Source: Rhodocyclaceae bacterium (GTDB taxonomy: Bacteria; Pseudomonadota; Gammaproteobacteria; Burkholderiales; Rhodocyclaceae). Taken from it: DNA of 36,380 nucleotides. Below the pieces are notes generated by a model. The model made no database searches, had not been told where the DNA came from, and was given only the letters and a program-made list of their open reading frames with translations. Position numbers and translations under genes: made by a program. Positions within the stretch are counted from its first letter, which is position 1. The number at the start of each line of letters is the position of its first letter. The stretch is taken from assembly GCA_023253415.1 (NCBI GenBank), contig JALRGK010000074.1, positions 1-36,380 of the forward strand, written 5' to 3'. Positions 30,244 through 36,380 of the stretch are shown here, piece by piece.

Positions 30244-30246
30244 CGA

Positions 30247-30702
30247 TCAGGCTCCCAGCACATGGCGCATGATAAAAACCGTCACGATGGCCGAACCCAT
30301 GAAACTGCACACAGCCATTAGCGAACGCAACGAGAACCGAGAAAGGCCGCAAATCCCGTGACCACTGGTGCAACCATTGGCATACCGTGTGCCCAGGCCA
30401 ACTAGCAGGCCGCCAATAACGAGTCCCATGGTACCAATTTGCTGTACGGATTGTGGTAAAGCCATGAGCGTCGACCACACAGCCGGCGCACCGATCAAGC
30501 CGATCAGAAAGGCAACGCGCCAGCCAAAATGTTCCCGCTTCTGTTGAACCAGTAATTCGATGAGATGGCCAAGAATACCGCTGATACCCGCAATACGACC
30601 ATTCGTCCAAGCCAGCCACACGGCTGCCAGACCGATCATGCCACCACCGATCAATGCCGCAATTGCTGCATTGAGTGTGAATGCGTCCCAATCAATCGTC
30701 AT
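30247..30702 (-). CDS. YeeE/YedE-family half transporter, first subunit (PmpA-like)
   Basis: I choose the ATG at 30702, which overlaps the repressor stop as ATGA and has a GGG-rich ribosome site 8 bases upstream; a GTG three codons earlier is less likely. The 151-residue protein has about four membrane segments. It carries the family motif YANGCTSGHGICGLSR (about 107-122), with Cys111 and Cys118 in a position typical of sulfur-relay residues. With the next gene it should form one complete transporter. The three-gene unit (repressor and two halves) is tightly packed. Confidence 0.88.
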   Translation of the reverse strand: MTIDWDAFTLNAAIAALIGGGMIGLAAVWLAWTNGRIAGISGILGHLIELLVQQKREHFGWRVAFLIGLIGAPAVWSTLMALPQSVQQIGTMGLVIGGLLVGLGTRYANGCTSGHGICGLSRFSLRSLMAVCSFMGSAIVTVFIMRHVLGA

Positions 30703-31118
30703 ACAGCACACCCTTTGGTGGCCGACGCTTTGGTTTTGGCCGAAGACGTGGGCGTTGTGCAGTACAGACGATGCAGCGTTTCAAGAATCACCTGCACATG
30801 CGGATGGGCAACCCGGTAATAAATGTACTTCCCATCACGGCGGGTTGCAACAAAACCTTCATTACGCAACACGCCCAGCTGCTGTGACAGCGTTGGCTGT
30901 TGAATGTTCAGCAATTCCTCTAACTCGCCAACCGAGTATTCTCCTTCCAGCATCTGGCAGAGCAATAGCAGACGATCAGGATTGCCGATCACTTTAAGCA
31001 AGGAAACGACCTGCGCAGCTTGCGTCCGCATCCAATCGAGGTCGAGGACAGGTGCATTAGCAGGGGCTCGGGGCGAAGTTGACACAACTTCAGCTGGTTT
31101 CGGTTTTTTGAGTGCCAT
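30699..31118 (-). CDS. ArsR-family repressor of BigR/SqrR (persulfide-sensing) type
   Basis: The 139-residue protein has a winged-helix ArsR domain: RLLLLCQMLEGEYSVGEL, then the recognition region IQQPTLSQQLGVLR (about 72-85), and the wing DGKYIYYRV. Cys54 lies in the second helix and Cys120 near the end of the last helix (HRLYC). Their 66-residue spacing equals that recalled for the redox pair of BigR (42/108) and SqrR (41/107), which form a tri- or tetrasulfide link on exposure to persulfide and release DNA. Metal-site motifs such as ELCVCDL of ArsR or SmtB are absent. N- and C-terminal tails are longer than usual; the C-terminus adds Cys137. AGGAG lies 5 bases before the ATG. Confidence 0.92.
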   Translation of the reverse strand: MALKKPKPAEVVSTSPRAPANAPVLDLDWMRTQAAQVVSLLKVIGNPDRLLLLCQMLEGEYSVGELEELLNIQQPTLSQQLGVLRNEGFVATRRDGKYIYYRVAHPHVQVILETLHRLYCTTPTSSAKTKASATKGCAV

Positions 31119-31156
31119 GTTTTCTCCTGGGGTAGGAAATTTATGGATTTTTTCTC

Positions 31157-31185
31157 ATTATACCACTAGATATATACATCTGGAA
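31157..31185 (-). promoter_or_regulatory. Promoter of the ArsR/YeeE operon with operator in the spacer
   Basis: On the minus strand TTCCAG (-35, 31185-31180) and a consensus TATAAT (-10, 31162-31157) are 17 bases apart, and a TG one base before the -10 makes it an extended -10. The spacer holds a near-palindrome at 31168-31181 (AGATGTATATATCT on the minus strand, 12 of 14 bases symmetric). That is where an ArsR-type dimer would block polymerase. Confidence 0.6.
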
Positions 31186-31227
31186 TGAAACTGAAGTAAA
31201 CCAACCGTGATTTGGCAGGACCTGCGA

Positions 31228-31233
31228 TAGAAT
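31228..31233 (+). promoter_or_regulatory. -10 box for a possibly leaderless small gene
   Basis: TAGAAT ends 6 bases before the ATG at 31240, so a transcript starting at the usual distance would begin at or next to the start codon. No Shine-Dalgarno precedes that ATG. The -35 region is poor. Confidence 0.35.
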
Positions 31234-31239
31234 TCTTGC

Positions 31240-31458
31240 ATGACATTGTTCCCAACCTGGAAAAAACCCAGCGGCGCACCTGTGGCCTGCGTTGAGAAGA
31301 TCAAGGTTCTTAACGAGAATTTTGCAGAACTTCGTAATCTTGCGCAGGAAACATTGGACGATGCGCTACTACTCGGTTGTAGCGAGGCGCAGATCCGTCA
31401 GGCACTACGTGACTTGGTCGATAGTCTGGACACAGACTATAAAGAACTACCGGAATAA
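31240..31458 (+). CDS. Small acidic helical protein of unknown function
   Basis: The 72-residue protein is not one I can name. It starts with a short aromatic/basic segment (FPTWKKP, residues 4-10) followed by two predicted amphipathic helices, around 18-42 and 48-65. It ends in an acidic tail, and Cys17 and Cys47 are its only cysteines. The gene is divergent from the ArsR operon and convergent with the carbonic-anhydrase-like gene, ending 5 bases from it. Upstream TAGAAT without a ribosome-binding site suggests leaderless translation. Being a clean frame between two genes with coding-like composition makes it probably real, but I assign no function. Confidence 0.6.
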   Translation: MTLFPTWKKPSGAPVACVEKIKVLNENFAELRNLAQETLDDALLLGCSEAQIRQALRDLVDSLDTDYKELPE

Positions 31459-31463
31459 CCCCT

Positions 31464-32531
31464 TTATAACCAGTTGAGGCGTCGTGCAGGCCAATCTAGG
31501 ACAGCTGTCCGATCAATCATTCTTGACGCCAGATGCGGATAAGCTTCGGCAATAACCTGTCGGGCGAAGCCTGACAAAAAGCGGGCTTTCAATTCGGCAC
31601 GGGCTCGATCAACGCCAATGCTTTCATAAGGCACCGATGAAAACAGCAGGAAACCATCTTCAGGAATTCTGCCTGCCTGCATATTCGCCTCAATAATCCC
31701 CGCCGCTTTGATAATCGGCTCGGCCAGATTGGGGCTATATGGACCGATGATTAAAGCCAGGTTAGGGGTATGTAAGAAATCAAAGCCCCGCCCCAGGCAA
31801 ATCATCCATTCACGGTGTTCAATGTCGAGTTGACGGTGCCCCTCGACCAGAGCCTGGCGCATGCGGGATACATGACTGAAATTCCCGAGTAGGAGCGGTA
31901 TCAGATCCTCTTTCACGCTGCCATGCATATCCGGAAACAGCCGATTCAGGCGATGTCTCAGATCGATTGGCTCTGCTTCGGCCAAGTCTGCAACATCAAG
32001 GCGCTCGCCATGCGCACCATGGAGCACGAGCGCCTCTTCGTCGGTTTCAAAGCCACAAACGAGTGGATAAACCGTGGCATGCGCTTCACCGAATACCGCG
32101 GATATCTGCTCACGAATCTTTTGGGTATGCGCCAATGCCGCCGCCTGATCGTAGCCAAAACCAGCACATCCCCGATGGGCGTCGGACTTCGAATAGTGGT
32201 AAGTCACCATAAACAGCACACGCCGACCTTCGTGCACCCGATCCATCACGTACTGCGTGACCACTTCACCAAGGTGCGGCCACCCTAGGTCAAAGCGCCC
32301 GCCAAGATTGCGGAATGGCATCAGAATGCCGACAGGCATGCCTGTGGCTACAGGAATATTGATACGGCCATCCATACACTTTAAAACGGCGATGGCGGTA
32401 GGATGCTCGCTCAAATATAGCGAACGAGCCAGAACGGCTTCTGGACTTCGAAATGCATCTCCGTGGCGTTCAGCCAGATCGGCAAGCCAATCGATTCGCG
32501 CGCTGATCGGCTGCATTTGCATCGTGCTCAT
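31464..32531 (-). CDS. Standalone beta-carbonic-anhydrase-like protein
   Basis: The 355-residue protein resembles the catalytic core of beta-class and carboxysomal (CsoSCA) carbonic anhydrases. Cys52-Met-Asp54-Gly-Arg56 matches the CxDxR zinc/dyad motif, followed by PFRNLGG (about 72-78), which aligns with the usual RN-A/G segment. HRGC (119-122) matches the HxxC zinc ligands. The first half is therefore beta-CA-like; the second half (about 150-355) is an extension I cannot assign. No signal peptide or carboxysome genes are seen, so a cytoplasmic free enzyme or a non-catalytic relative is possible. The ATG at 32531 has AGGAG upstream; a TTG 15 bases earlier is rejected. It follows fbpC by 30 bases on the same strand. 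Confidence 0.78.
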   Translation of the reverse strand: MSTMQMQPISARIDWLADLAERHGDAFRSPEAVLARSLYLSEHPTAIAVLKCMDGRINIPVATGMPVGILMPFRNLGGRFDLGWPHLGEVVTQYVMDRVHEGRRVLFMVTYHYSKSDAHRGCAGFGYDQAAALAHTQKIREQISAVFGEAHATVYPLVCGFETDEEALVLHGAHGERLDVADLAEAEPIDLRHRLNRLFPDMHGSVKEDLIPLLLGNFSHVSRMRQALVEGHRQLDIEHREWMICLGRGFDFLHTPNLALIIGPYSPNLAEPIIKAAGIIEANMQAGRIPEDGFLLFSSVPYESIGVDRARAELKARFLSGFARQVIAEAYPHLASRMIDRTAVLDWPARRLNWL

Positions 32532-32561
32532 TCTGGGCTCCTGCAAACAGTCGGAACTACC

Positions 32562-33605
32562 TCATATCTTGGGAAATGCTACGAGATGATCAATTTCCAA
32601 GCGGATACCGATCATCTCACCCACCGCATGGTCGTGGTGACTCGGCACCAACGACAGTACCCGATCACCGGAAGGAAGTTCGAGCGTATACAAGAATGCA
32701 GCACCACGAAACACGCGTTCGAGGACGCGTGCCCGCACCGTACTGTGGTCATCGTGCTGGATATCATCCGGGCGAATCAACACATCCACGAACTCACCTT
32801 CCGGAACATCAACTGGTTGGATCCGGCAAAGCTCACCTAGCTCAAAGCTGATGCAATTATGTCCGCTAACGCGGGCCGGCAGGAACACACCATCACCTAC
32901 AAAGGTAGCAATATGCCGCGTTGCCGGCTCGTGATATAGCGCATATGGAGACGACCACTGCTGCAGTTGTCCATCAACCATCACCCCGACACGATCAGCC
33001 ATAGCAAAAGCTTCCTGCTGGTTATGCGTCACCAGCAGTGCGGTTGTCCCTGTGGCCTTGAGAATGTGGTGGACATCGATTGAGAGACGTTCACGCAGCT
33101 CCACATCCAGATTCGAAAACGGCTCATCAAGCAGTAACAAGGTTGGACCTGGTGCGAGGGCACGGGCCAAAGCGACACGTTGCTGCTGCCCACCCGATAA
33201 CTGGTGTGGATAACGTTTCCCGGCCTCAGACAGACCGACCAGCGCCAGCATTTCAGTGACCCGATGACGTTTATCGGCACTCGCCCATTCGCGCAGGCCA
33301 AAGGCAACATTATCGGCCACTGACATATGCGGGAAAAGTGCATAGTCTTGAAACACCATACCAATCTGACGTCGCTCGGGAGCTAACTGCCAATCCGCAT
33401 CTGCGACCCAATGACCATTTAAGGCAATGCGCCCTGACTGGAGTGGTTCAAAACCGGCGATTGCCCGAAGAACGGTCGTTTTGCCACAACCGGAACCGCC
33501 TAGCAAACAACCGATCTCGCCTGGTGCCAGACTAAACGACAAACCACTGACCACCGACTTACCGGTGTAGCCCAAAACCACCGAATCCAGAATCAGTGCA
33601 TCCAT
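32562..33605 (-). CDS. fbpC: Ferric-iron ABC transporter ATP-binding protein FbpC
   Basis: This is the cytoplasmic ATPase that drives uptake of periplasmic Fe3+ through FbpB. With the ATG at 33605 it has 347 residues; an earlier start at 33686 lies within fbpB and adds unrelated sequence. Walker A GGSGCGKTT (36-44), Q-loop MVFQDYALFPH, signature LSGGQQQR (136-143), Walker B LLLLDEP (156-162) and switch His in LLVTHNQQEA are intact. A C-terminal TOBE-like domain (about 240-347) follows, as in FbpC/PotA proteins. It starts 16 bases after the fbpB stop. Confidence 0.92.
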   Translation of the reverse strand: MDALILDSVVLGYTGKSVVSGLSFSLAPGEIGCLLGGSGCGKTTVLRAIAGFEPLQSGRIALNGHWVADADWQLAPERRQIGMVFQDYALFPHMSVADNVAFGLREWASADKRHRVTEMLALVGLSEAGKRYPHQLSGGQQQRVALARALAPGPTLLLLDEPFSNLDVELRERLSIDVHHILKATGTTALLVTHNQQEAFAMADRVGVMVDGQLQQWSSPYALYHEPATRHIATFVGDGVFLPARVSGHNCISFELGELCRIQPVDVPEGEFVDVLIRPDDIQHDDHSTVRARVLERVFRGAAFLYTLELPSGDRVLSLVPSHHDHAVGEMIGIRLEIDHLVAFPKI

Positions 33606-33621
33606 AAGTTTCTTTAACCCG

Positions 33622-35247
33622 TCAGTGGAAACCAGTCTCGGATTTCCTGACCAATAGAATAACCGGCAAAAGGCCCGCCAGCACAATGGCCAGACTTGGC
33701 AGGGCTGCCCGATCCCACATCCCTTCCGAAGTCATCTCGAATACGCGTACCGCCAGCGTATCCCAGCCGAATGGTCGCGTCATGAGCGTAATTGGCATTT
33801 CTTTCATGACATCGACGAACACGATCAGAACTGCTGTCATTAATCCGCCTCTCACCATCGGCAACTGCAAACGCAACAACACCTGACGCGGAGATAGGCC
33901 GAGCGACCGCGCTACGTTACCCTGATTACGGGTGATACGTTGCATGGCAGCATCGATCGGTTGATAGGCCACTGCCAGAAACCTCGCCGACAAGGCCAAC
34001 AACATCACGAGCAATGATCCTTTGAGAATTTCAGATACTTCCCAGCCGAGTGCGCTGGCCAAGACGATCAACCGGTTATCAAGCCAGGCTACGGGGATGA
34101 ATACGCCCACGGCCAGCACAGTCCCGGGGATGGCATAGCCAAGGGTTGCTAAACGCACGATCCATTGGGTAGTCTGATCTTTATGGTGTTGCCGTATCGC
34201 GCTGAGTAATAACCCCAGCACAGTCACCACCAGTGCCGCCAGTCCGGCCAACCAGACGGAGTGCAAGAGAAAAACAGGGTATCGCGCATCAAAATCAGTC
34301 ACCCAGACATCGCGCACCCACACAAGCAATTGCAGCAACGGTACGGCAAATGCCATGGCAAAGACCAGACCGCAAAACACGACCGCTGCCCAACGTGAAC
34401 CGCCCGTTAAACGGATACGAACTGGGCTGAAGCTCTTGTTGGCATAGCGTCGGTTATCCTGTAGCCGCTGATCCACTACCGCTAGAACCAGCACAAAGAG
34501 CACCAGTAGAGACGCCAGTTGACTGGCGGCTGATAGATTGAAAAGAGAAAACCAGGCTTTGTAAATGGCGGTGGTGAAGGTATCAAAACTAAAGATAGAT
34601 ACGCTCCCGAAGTCAGCCAGTGTCTCCATCAGCGCCAACGTCATGCCGCCGGCAATCCAGGGACGCGCCATGGGCAACGCCACCTTCCAAAAGGCCTGGA
34701 AGCGGGTATAACCTAGGGCTTGCGCAGCTTCAACCGCCCGCAAGCCTTGCGTCATAAAGGCATTACGGGCCAGAAGATAGACGTAAGGATAAAAAGCCAA
34801 TGTCAGTACCAGCACGACCCCGCCCGTGGAGCGAATCGGGGGAAACCAGGGTACGCTGCCAAACCAAAGGCGTAAGGTTGTCTGTACTGGGCCGGTAAAA
34901 TCGAGCAATCCTACTTGAACAAAAGCGAGCACATAGGCCGGGATCGCCAGTGGCAACATTAGTCCCCAGGAAAAGAATCGCCGTCCGGGAAAATCACATA
35001 CTGCCGTCAGCCAGGCTAAGGGAACCCCGAGGAACAGGACCCCTGCGCCCACCCCAAAAATCAAAATCACCGTATTGAGTAAAACGCCCGGCAATACATA
35101 TTCTGCAAGGTGCGACCATATTTCAGGCTGCGGATCAAAAAACGAGGCCAGAACAACAAAAAGGGGGATGAGCGTTAAAGCAGCAATGGCCAGGGCCCGC
35201 AAGGGGCCCCAGCCACGCCAGTTCCATAGAGATCCGCGCTGTTGCAC
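33622..35247 (-). CDS. fbpB: Ferric-iron ABC transporter permease FbpB
   Basis: FbpB is a fused two-domain permease of 541 residues with about twelve membrane segments. Two EAA-type coupling loops are visible: VEAAQALGYTRFQAFWKVALP in the first half, and RSLGLSPRQVLLRLQLP in the second. The segment GSVSIFSFDTFTTAIYKAWF is characteristic of iron permeases of this type. The start is a GTG at 35247 with a poor Shine-Dalgarno; no in-frame ATG precedes it after the fbpA stop 32 bases upstream. Expression is probably coupled to fbpA in one Fur-controlled transcript. Confidence 0.93.
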   Translation of the reverse strand: MQQRGSLWNWRGWGPLRALAIAALTLIPLFVVLASFFDPQPEIWSHLAEYVLPGVLLNTVILIFGVGAGVLFLGVPLAWLTAVCDFPGRRFFSWGLMLPLAIPAYVLAFVQVGLLDFTGPVQTTLRLWFGSVPWFPPIRSTGGVVLVLTLAFYPYVYLLARNAFMTQGLRAVEAAQALGYTRFQAFWKVALPMARPWIAGGMTLALMETLADFGSVSIFSFDTFTTAIYKAWFSLFNLSAASQLASLLVLFVLVLAVVDQRLQDNRRYANKSFSPVRIRLTGGSRWAAVVFCGLVFAMAFAVPLLQLLVWVRDVWVTDFDARYPVFLLHSVWLAGLAALVVTVLGLLLSAIRQHHKDQTTQWIVRLATLGYAIPGTVLAVGVFIPVAWLDNRLIVLASALGWEVSEILKGSLLVMLLALSARFLAVAYQPIDAAMQRITRNQGNVARSLGLSPRQVLLRLQLPMVRGGLMTAVLIVFVDVMKEMPITLMTRPFGWDTLAVRVFEMTSEGMWDRAALPSLAIVLAGLLPVILLVRKSETGFH

Positions 35248-35279
35248 GGTTAGGAGCTTTCTTCCATCAAAAGTCCGTA

Positions 35280-36308
35280 TCAGCGATATCCCGCGCGGTC
35301 CATCAGCTTGGTTGCTGCTGCCTGCAGTTCACCGGCTTTCGACACGTTGATGAGGTCCATTTTATAAGGTCCCCAGTGACGAATGATCGAATCCGGTTTG
35401 ACTTTGGGGTTGGCGGGATATTCGAAATCTTCATTCGTATAAATCGATTGCGCTGTCTCACTCGATAGCCATTCGATCAGCTTTTGAGCCCCGGCGGCAT
35501 TCGGTGCGTTTTTGGTCACTCCCGCGCCAGACACGTTCACGTGAACGCCTCGCTCTTTCTGGTTCGCCCAGAACAACCCGACCGGGAGATTGGGATCCTT
35601 ATCCAGGGCACGTGCTAGGTAGTAGGTATTCACAATACCGACTTCACACTGTCCTGCGGCCACTGCTTTGATCACGCCGTTGTCATCCGCAAAAACATCG
35701 GTTGCCAGATTGGCAATCCAGCCACGCACTACCTCTTCAGTCTTCTGCTCCCCTAATGTCGCCATCATCGTCGCCACCAGCGATTGGTTATAGACCTTCT
35801 TCGAGGTGCGCAGGCAGAGTTTCCCTTTCCACTCGGGCTCGGCCAGTGCTTCATAGGTTGAGAGCTTCGAGGGATTCACAAATTTCTTGTTATAGATGAT
35901 CGTACGGGCGCGTACCGACAAACCATACCACTCACCCTTAGGATCGCGTAGGTTAGCCGGGATGTTGGCATTCAATACTGGCGACTTAATCGGCCGCAAC
36001 AAACCAAGCCGCCCAGCATGCCAGAGGTTACCGGCATCAACCGTAATGAGCACATCAGCCGGGCTTTTGGCGCCTTCTGCTTTGAGACGCTCCAGCAACG
36101 GACCCTCCTTATCGGTCAACAACTGGATCTGCGTGCCTGTTTCTTTGGTGTACGCATCAAAAAGTGGCTTGATCAGTTGCTCGTTGCGTGCCGAGTAGAC
36201 AGTGACCGTATCCGCATTGACCCCAGCCGTAACCAACATCAGCGCCGATGCCAGCGCAGTTGCAAAGTTTGGCAGAAGTGTCTTGCGTGGGCGAAGCACG
36301 ATTTTCAT
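35280..36308 (-). CDS. fbpA: Periplasmic ferric-iron-binding protein FbpA
   Basis: FbpA binds Fe3+ in the periplasm and gives it to FbpBC. The ATG at 36308 has AGGA about 7 bases upstream and is followed by a signal peptide ending near GVNA-DT (residue 33), giving 342 residues; starts further upstream would bury the signal. The mature protein begins TVTVYSARNEQL and has iron-ligand tyrosines Tyr229-Tyr230 in NTYYLA. A probable disulfide joins Cys165 and Cys221. The usual early His ligand is not in the YSARNEQ segment, as in Tyr-dependent FbpA variants. It heads fbpA-fbpB-fbpC. Confidence 0.94.
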   Translation of the reverse strand: MKIVLRPRKTLLPNFATALASALMLVTAGVNADTVTVYSARNEQLIKPLFDAYTKETGTQIQLLTDKEGPLLERLKAEGAKSPADVLITVDAGNLWHAGRLGLLRPIKSPVLNANIPANLRDPKGEWYGLSVRARTIIYNKKFVNPSKLSTYEALAEPEWKGKLCLRTSKKVYNQSLVATMMATLGEQKTEEVVRGWIANLATDVFADDNGVIKAVAAGQCEVGIVNTYYLARALDKDPNLPVGLFWANQKERGVHVNVSGAGVTKNAPNAAGAQKLIEWLSSETAQSIYTNEDFEYPANPKVKPDSIIRHWGPYKMDLINVSKAGELQAAATKLMDRAGYR

Positions 36309-36348
36309 AGGGGCATCCTGTGACAGAAGACATTGCGTCAAAGCTTGC

Positions 36349-36377
36349 ATAATACTAGGAATAATTCTCATTAACAA
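36349..36377 (-). promoter_or_regulatory. fbpA promoter overlapped by a Fur-box-like sequence
   Basis: On the minus strand TTGTTA (-35, 36377-36372) and TATTAT (-10, 36354-36349) are exactly 17 bases apart. The spacer at 36370-36356 reads TGAGAATTATTCCTA, a 7-1-7 inverted repeat in which five of seven outer pairs fit, and which resembles Fur boxes. Fur-Fe2+ binding there would block the promoter when iron is ample. Placement and gene function support this. Confidence 0.68.
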
Positions 36378-36380
36378 GCG

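Noticed and set aside
30038-30691. 217-codon minus-strand frame across both YeeE/YedE genes
   Set aside because: It is out of frame with two well-matched transporter halves and encodes no recognisable domain.
30699-31118. Arsenic or zinc/cadmium sensor for the ArsR-family protein
   Set aside because: The ELCVC metal site is absent, no arsenic genes are nearby, and the cysteine spacing fits the persulfide-sensing subgroup.
31464-32531. Carboxysome shell carbonic anhydrase and hence a carboxysome locus
   Set aside because: The motifs are similar, but no shell protein, RuBisCO or CsoS2 gene is present, and the protein is shorter.

Overview
This window looks like core chromosome of a betaproteobacterium. 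The call rests on gene order recalled for that class (rarA-lolA-ftsK/trxB-smr; ksgA-pdxA-surA-lptD divergent from amgK-murU-pepP-ubiH-dusB-fis-purH; purD-hemF; hemC-hemD-hemX-hemY) and on protein resemblance. Genus cannot be fixed from sequence alone, and some gammaproteobacteria share several of these blocks. Coding density is very high: no gap reaches 300 bases, and I see no tRNA, rRNA, insertion sequence, prophage or CRISPR array.

Layout. (1) 1-3398, minus: ftsK-lolA-rarA, with rarA cut by the window edge. (2) 3529-6451, plus: trxB, an Smr-domain protein, a small membrane-anchored protein of unknown function, and xth (exonuclease III). (3) 6475-12905, minus: lptD-surA-pdxA-ksgA, for outer-membrane biogenesis, vitamin B6 synthesis and ribosome maturation. 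(4) 13085-23534, plus: amgK-murU (peptidoglycan sugar recycling), pepP, ubiH, dusB-fis, purH, pagP, purD, hemF. (5) 23531-27279, minus: hemC-hemD-hemX-hemY, with an unusually short HemY. (6) 27400-28803, plus: argH. (7) 28816-31118, minus: a BigR/SqrR-type ArsR repressor, two half-size YeeE/YedE sulfur transporters, CGFS glutaredoxin grxD, and a TMEM165/GDT1-type cation transporter. (8) 31240-31458, plus: a 72-residue orphan protein. (9) 31464-36308, minus: ferric-iron ABC transporter fbpABC, followed by a standalone beta-carbonic-anhydrase-like protein.

The most interesting regions are (7) and (9). In (7) the repressor has two cysteines exactly 66 residues apart, as in the persulfide sensors BigR and SqrR. 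A 14-bp near-palindrome lies in its own promoter spacer, and the downstream genes look like sulfur importers and thiol-redox genes. In (9) a Fur-box-like sequence lies inside the fbpA promoter, and a protein with beta-CA zinc motifs (CxDGR, HxxC) directly follows the iron-transport genes. Other oddities are a 1083-residue LptD with a proline-rich extension, an Ala/Gly-rich insertion and only one possible interdomain disulfide; a HemY about 100 residues short; and a perfectly symmetric -10 box between ftsK and trxB.
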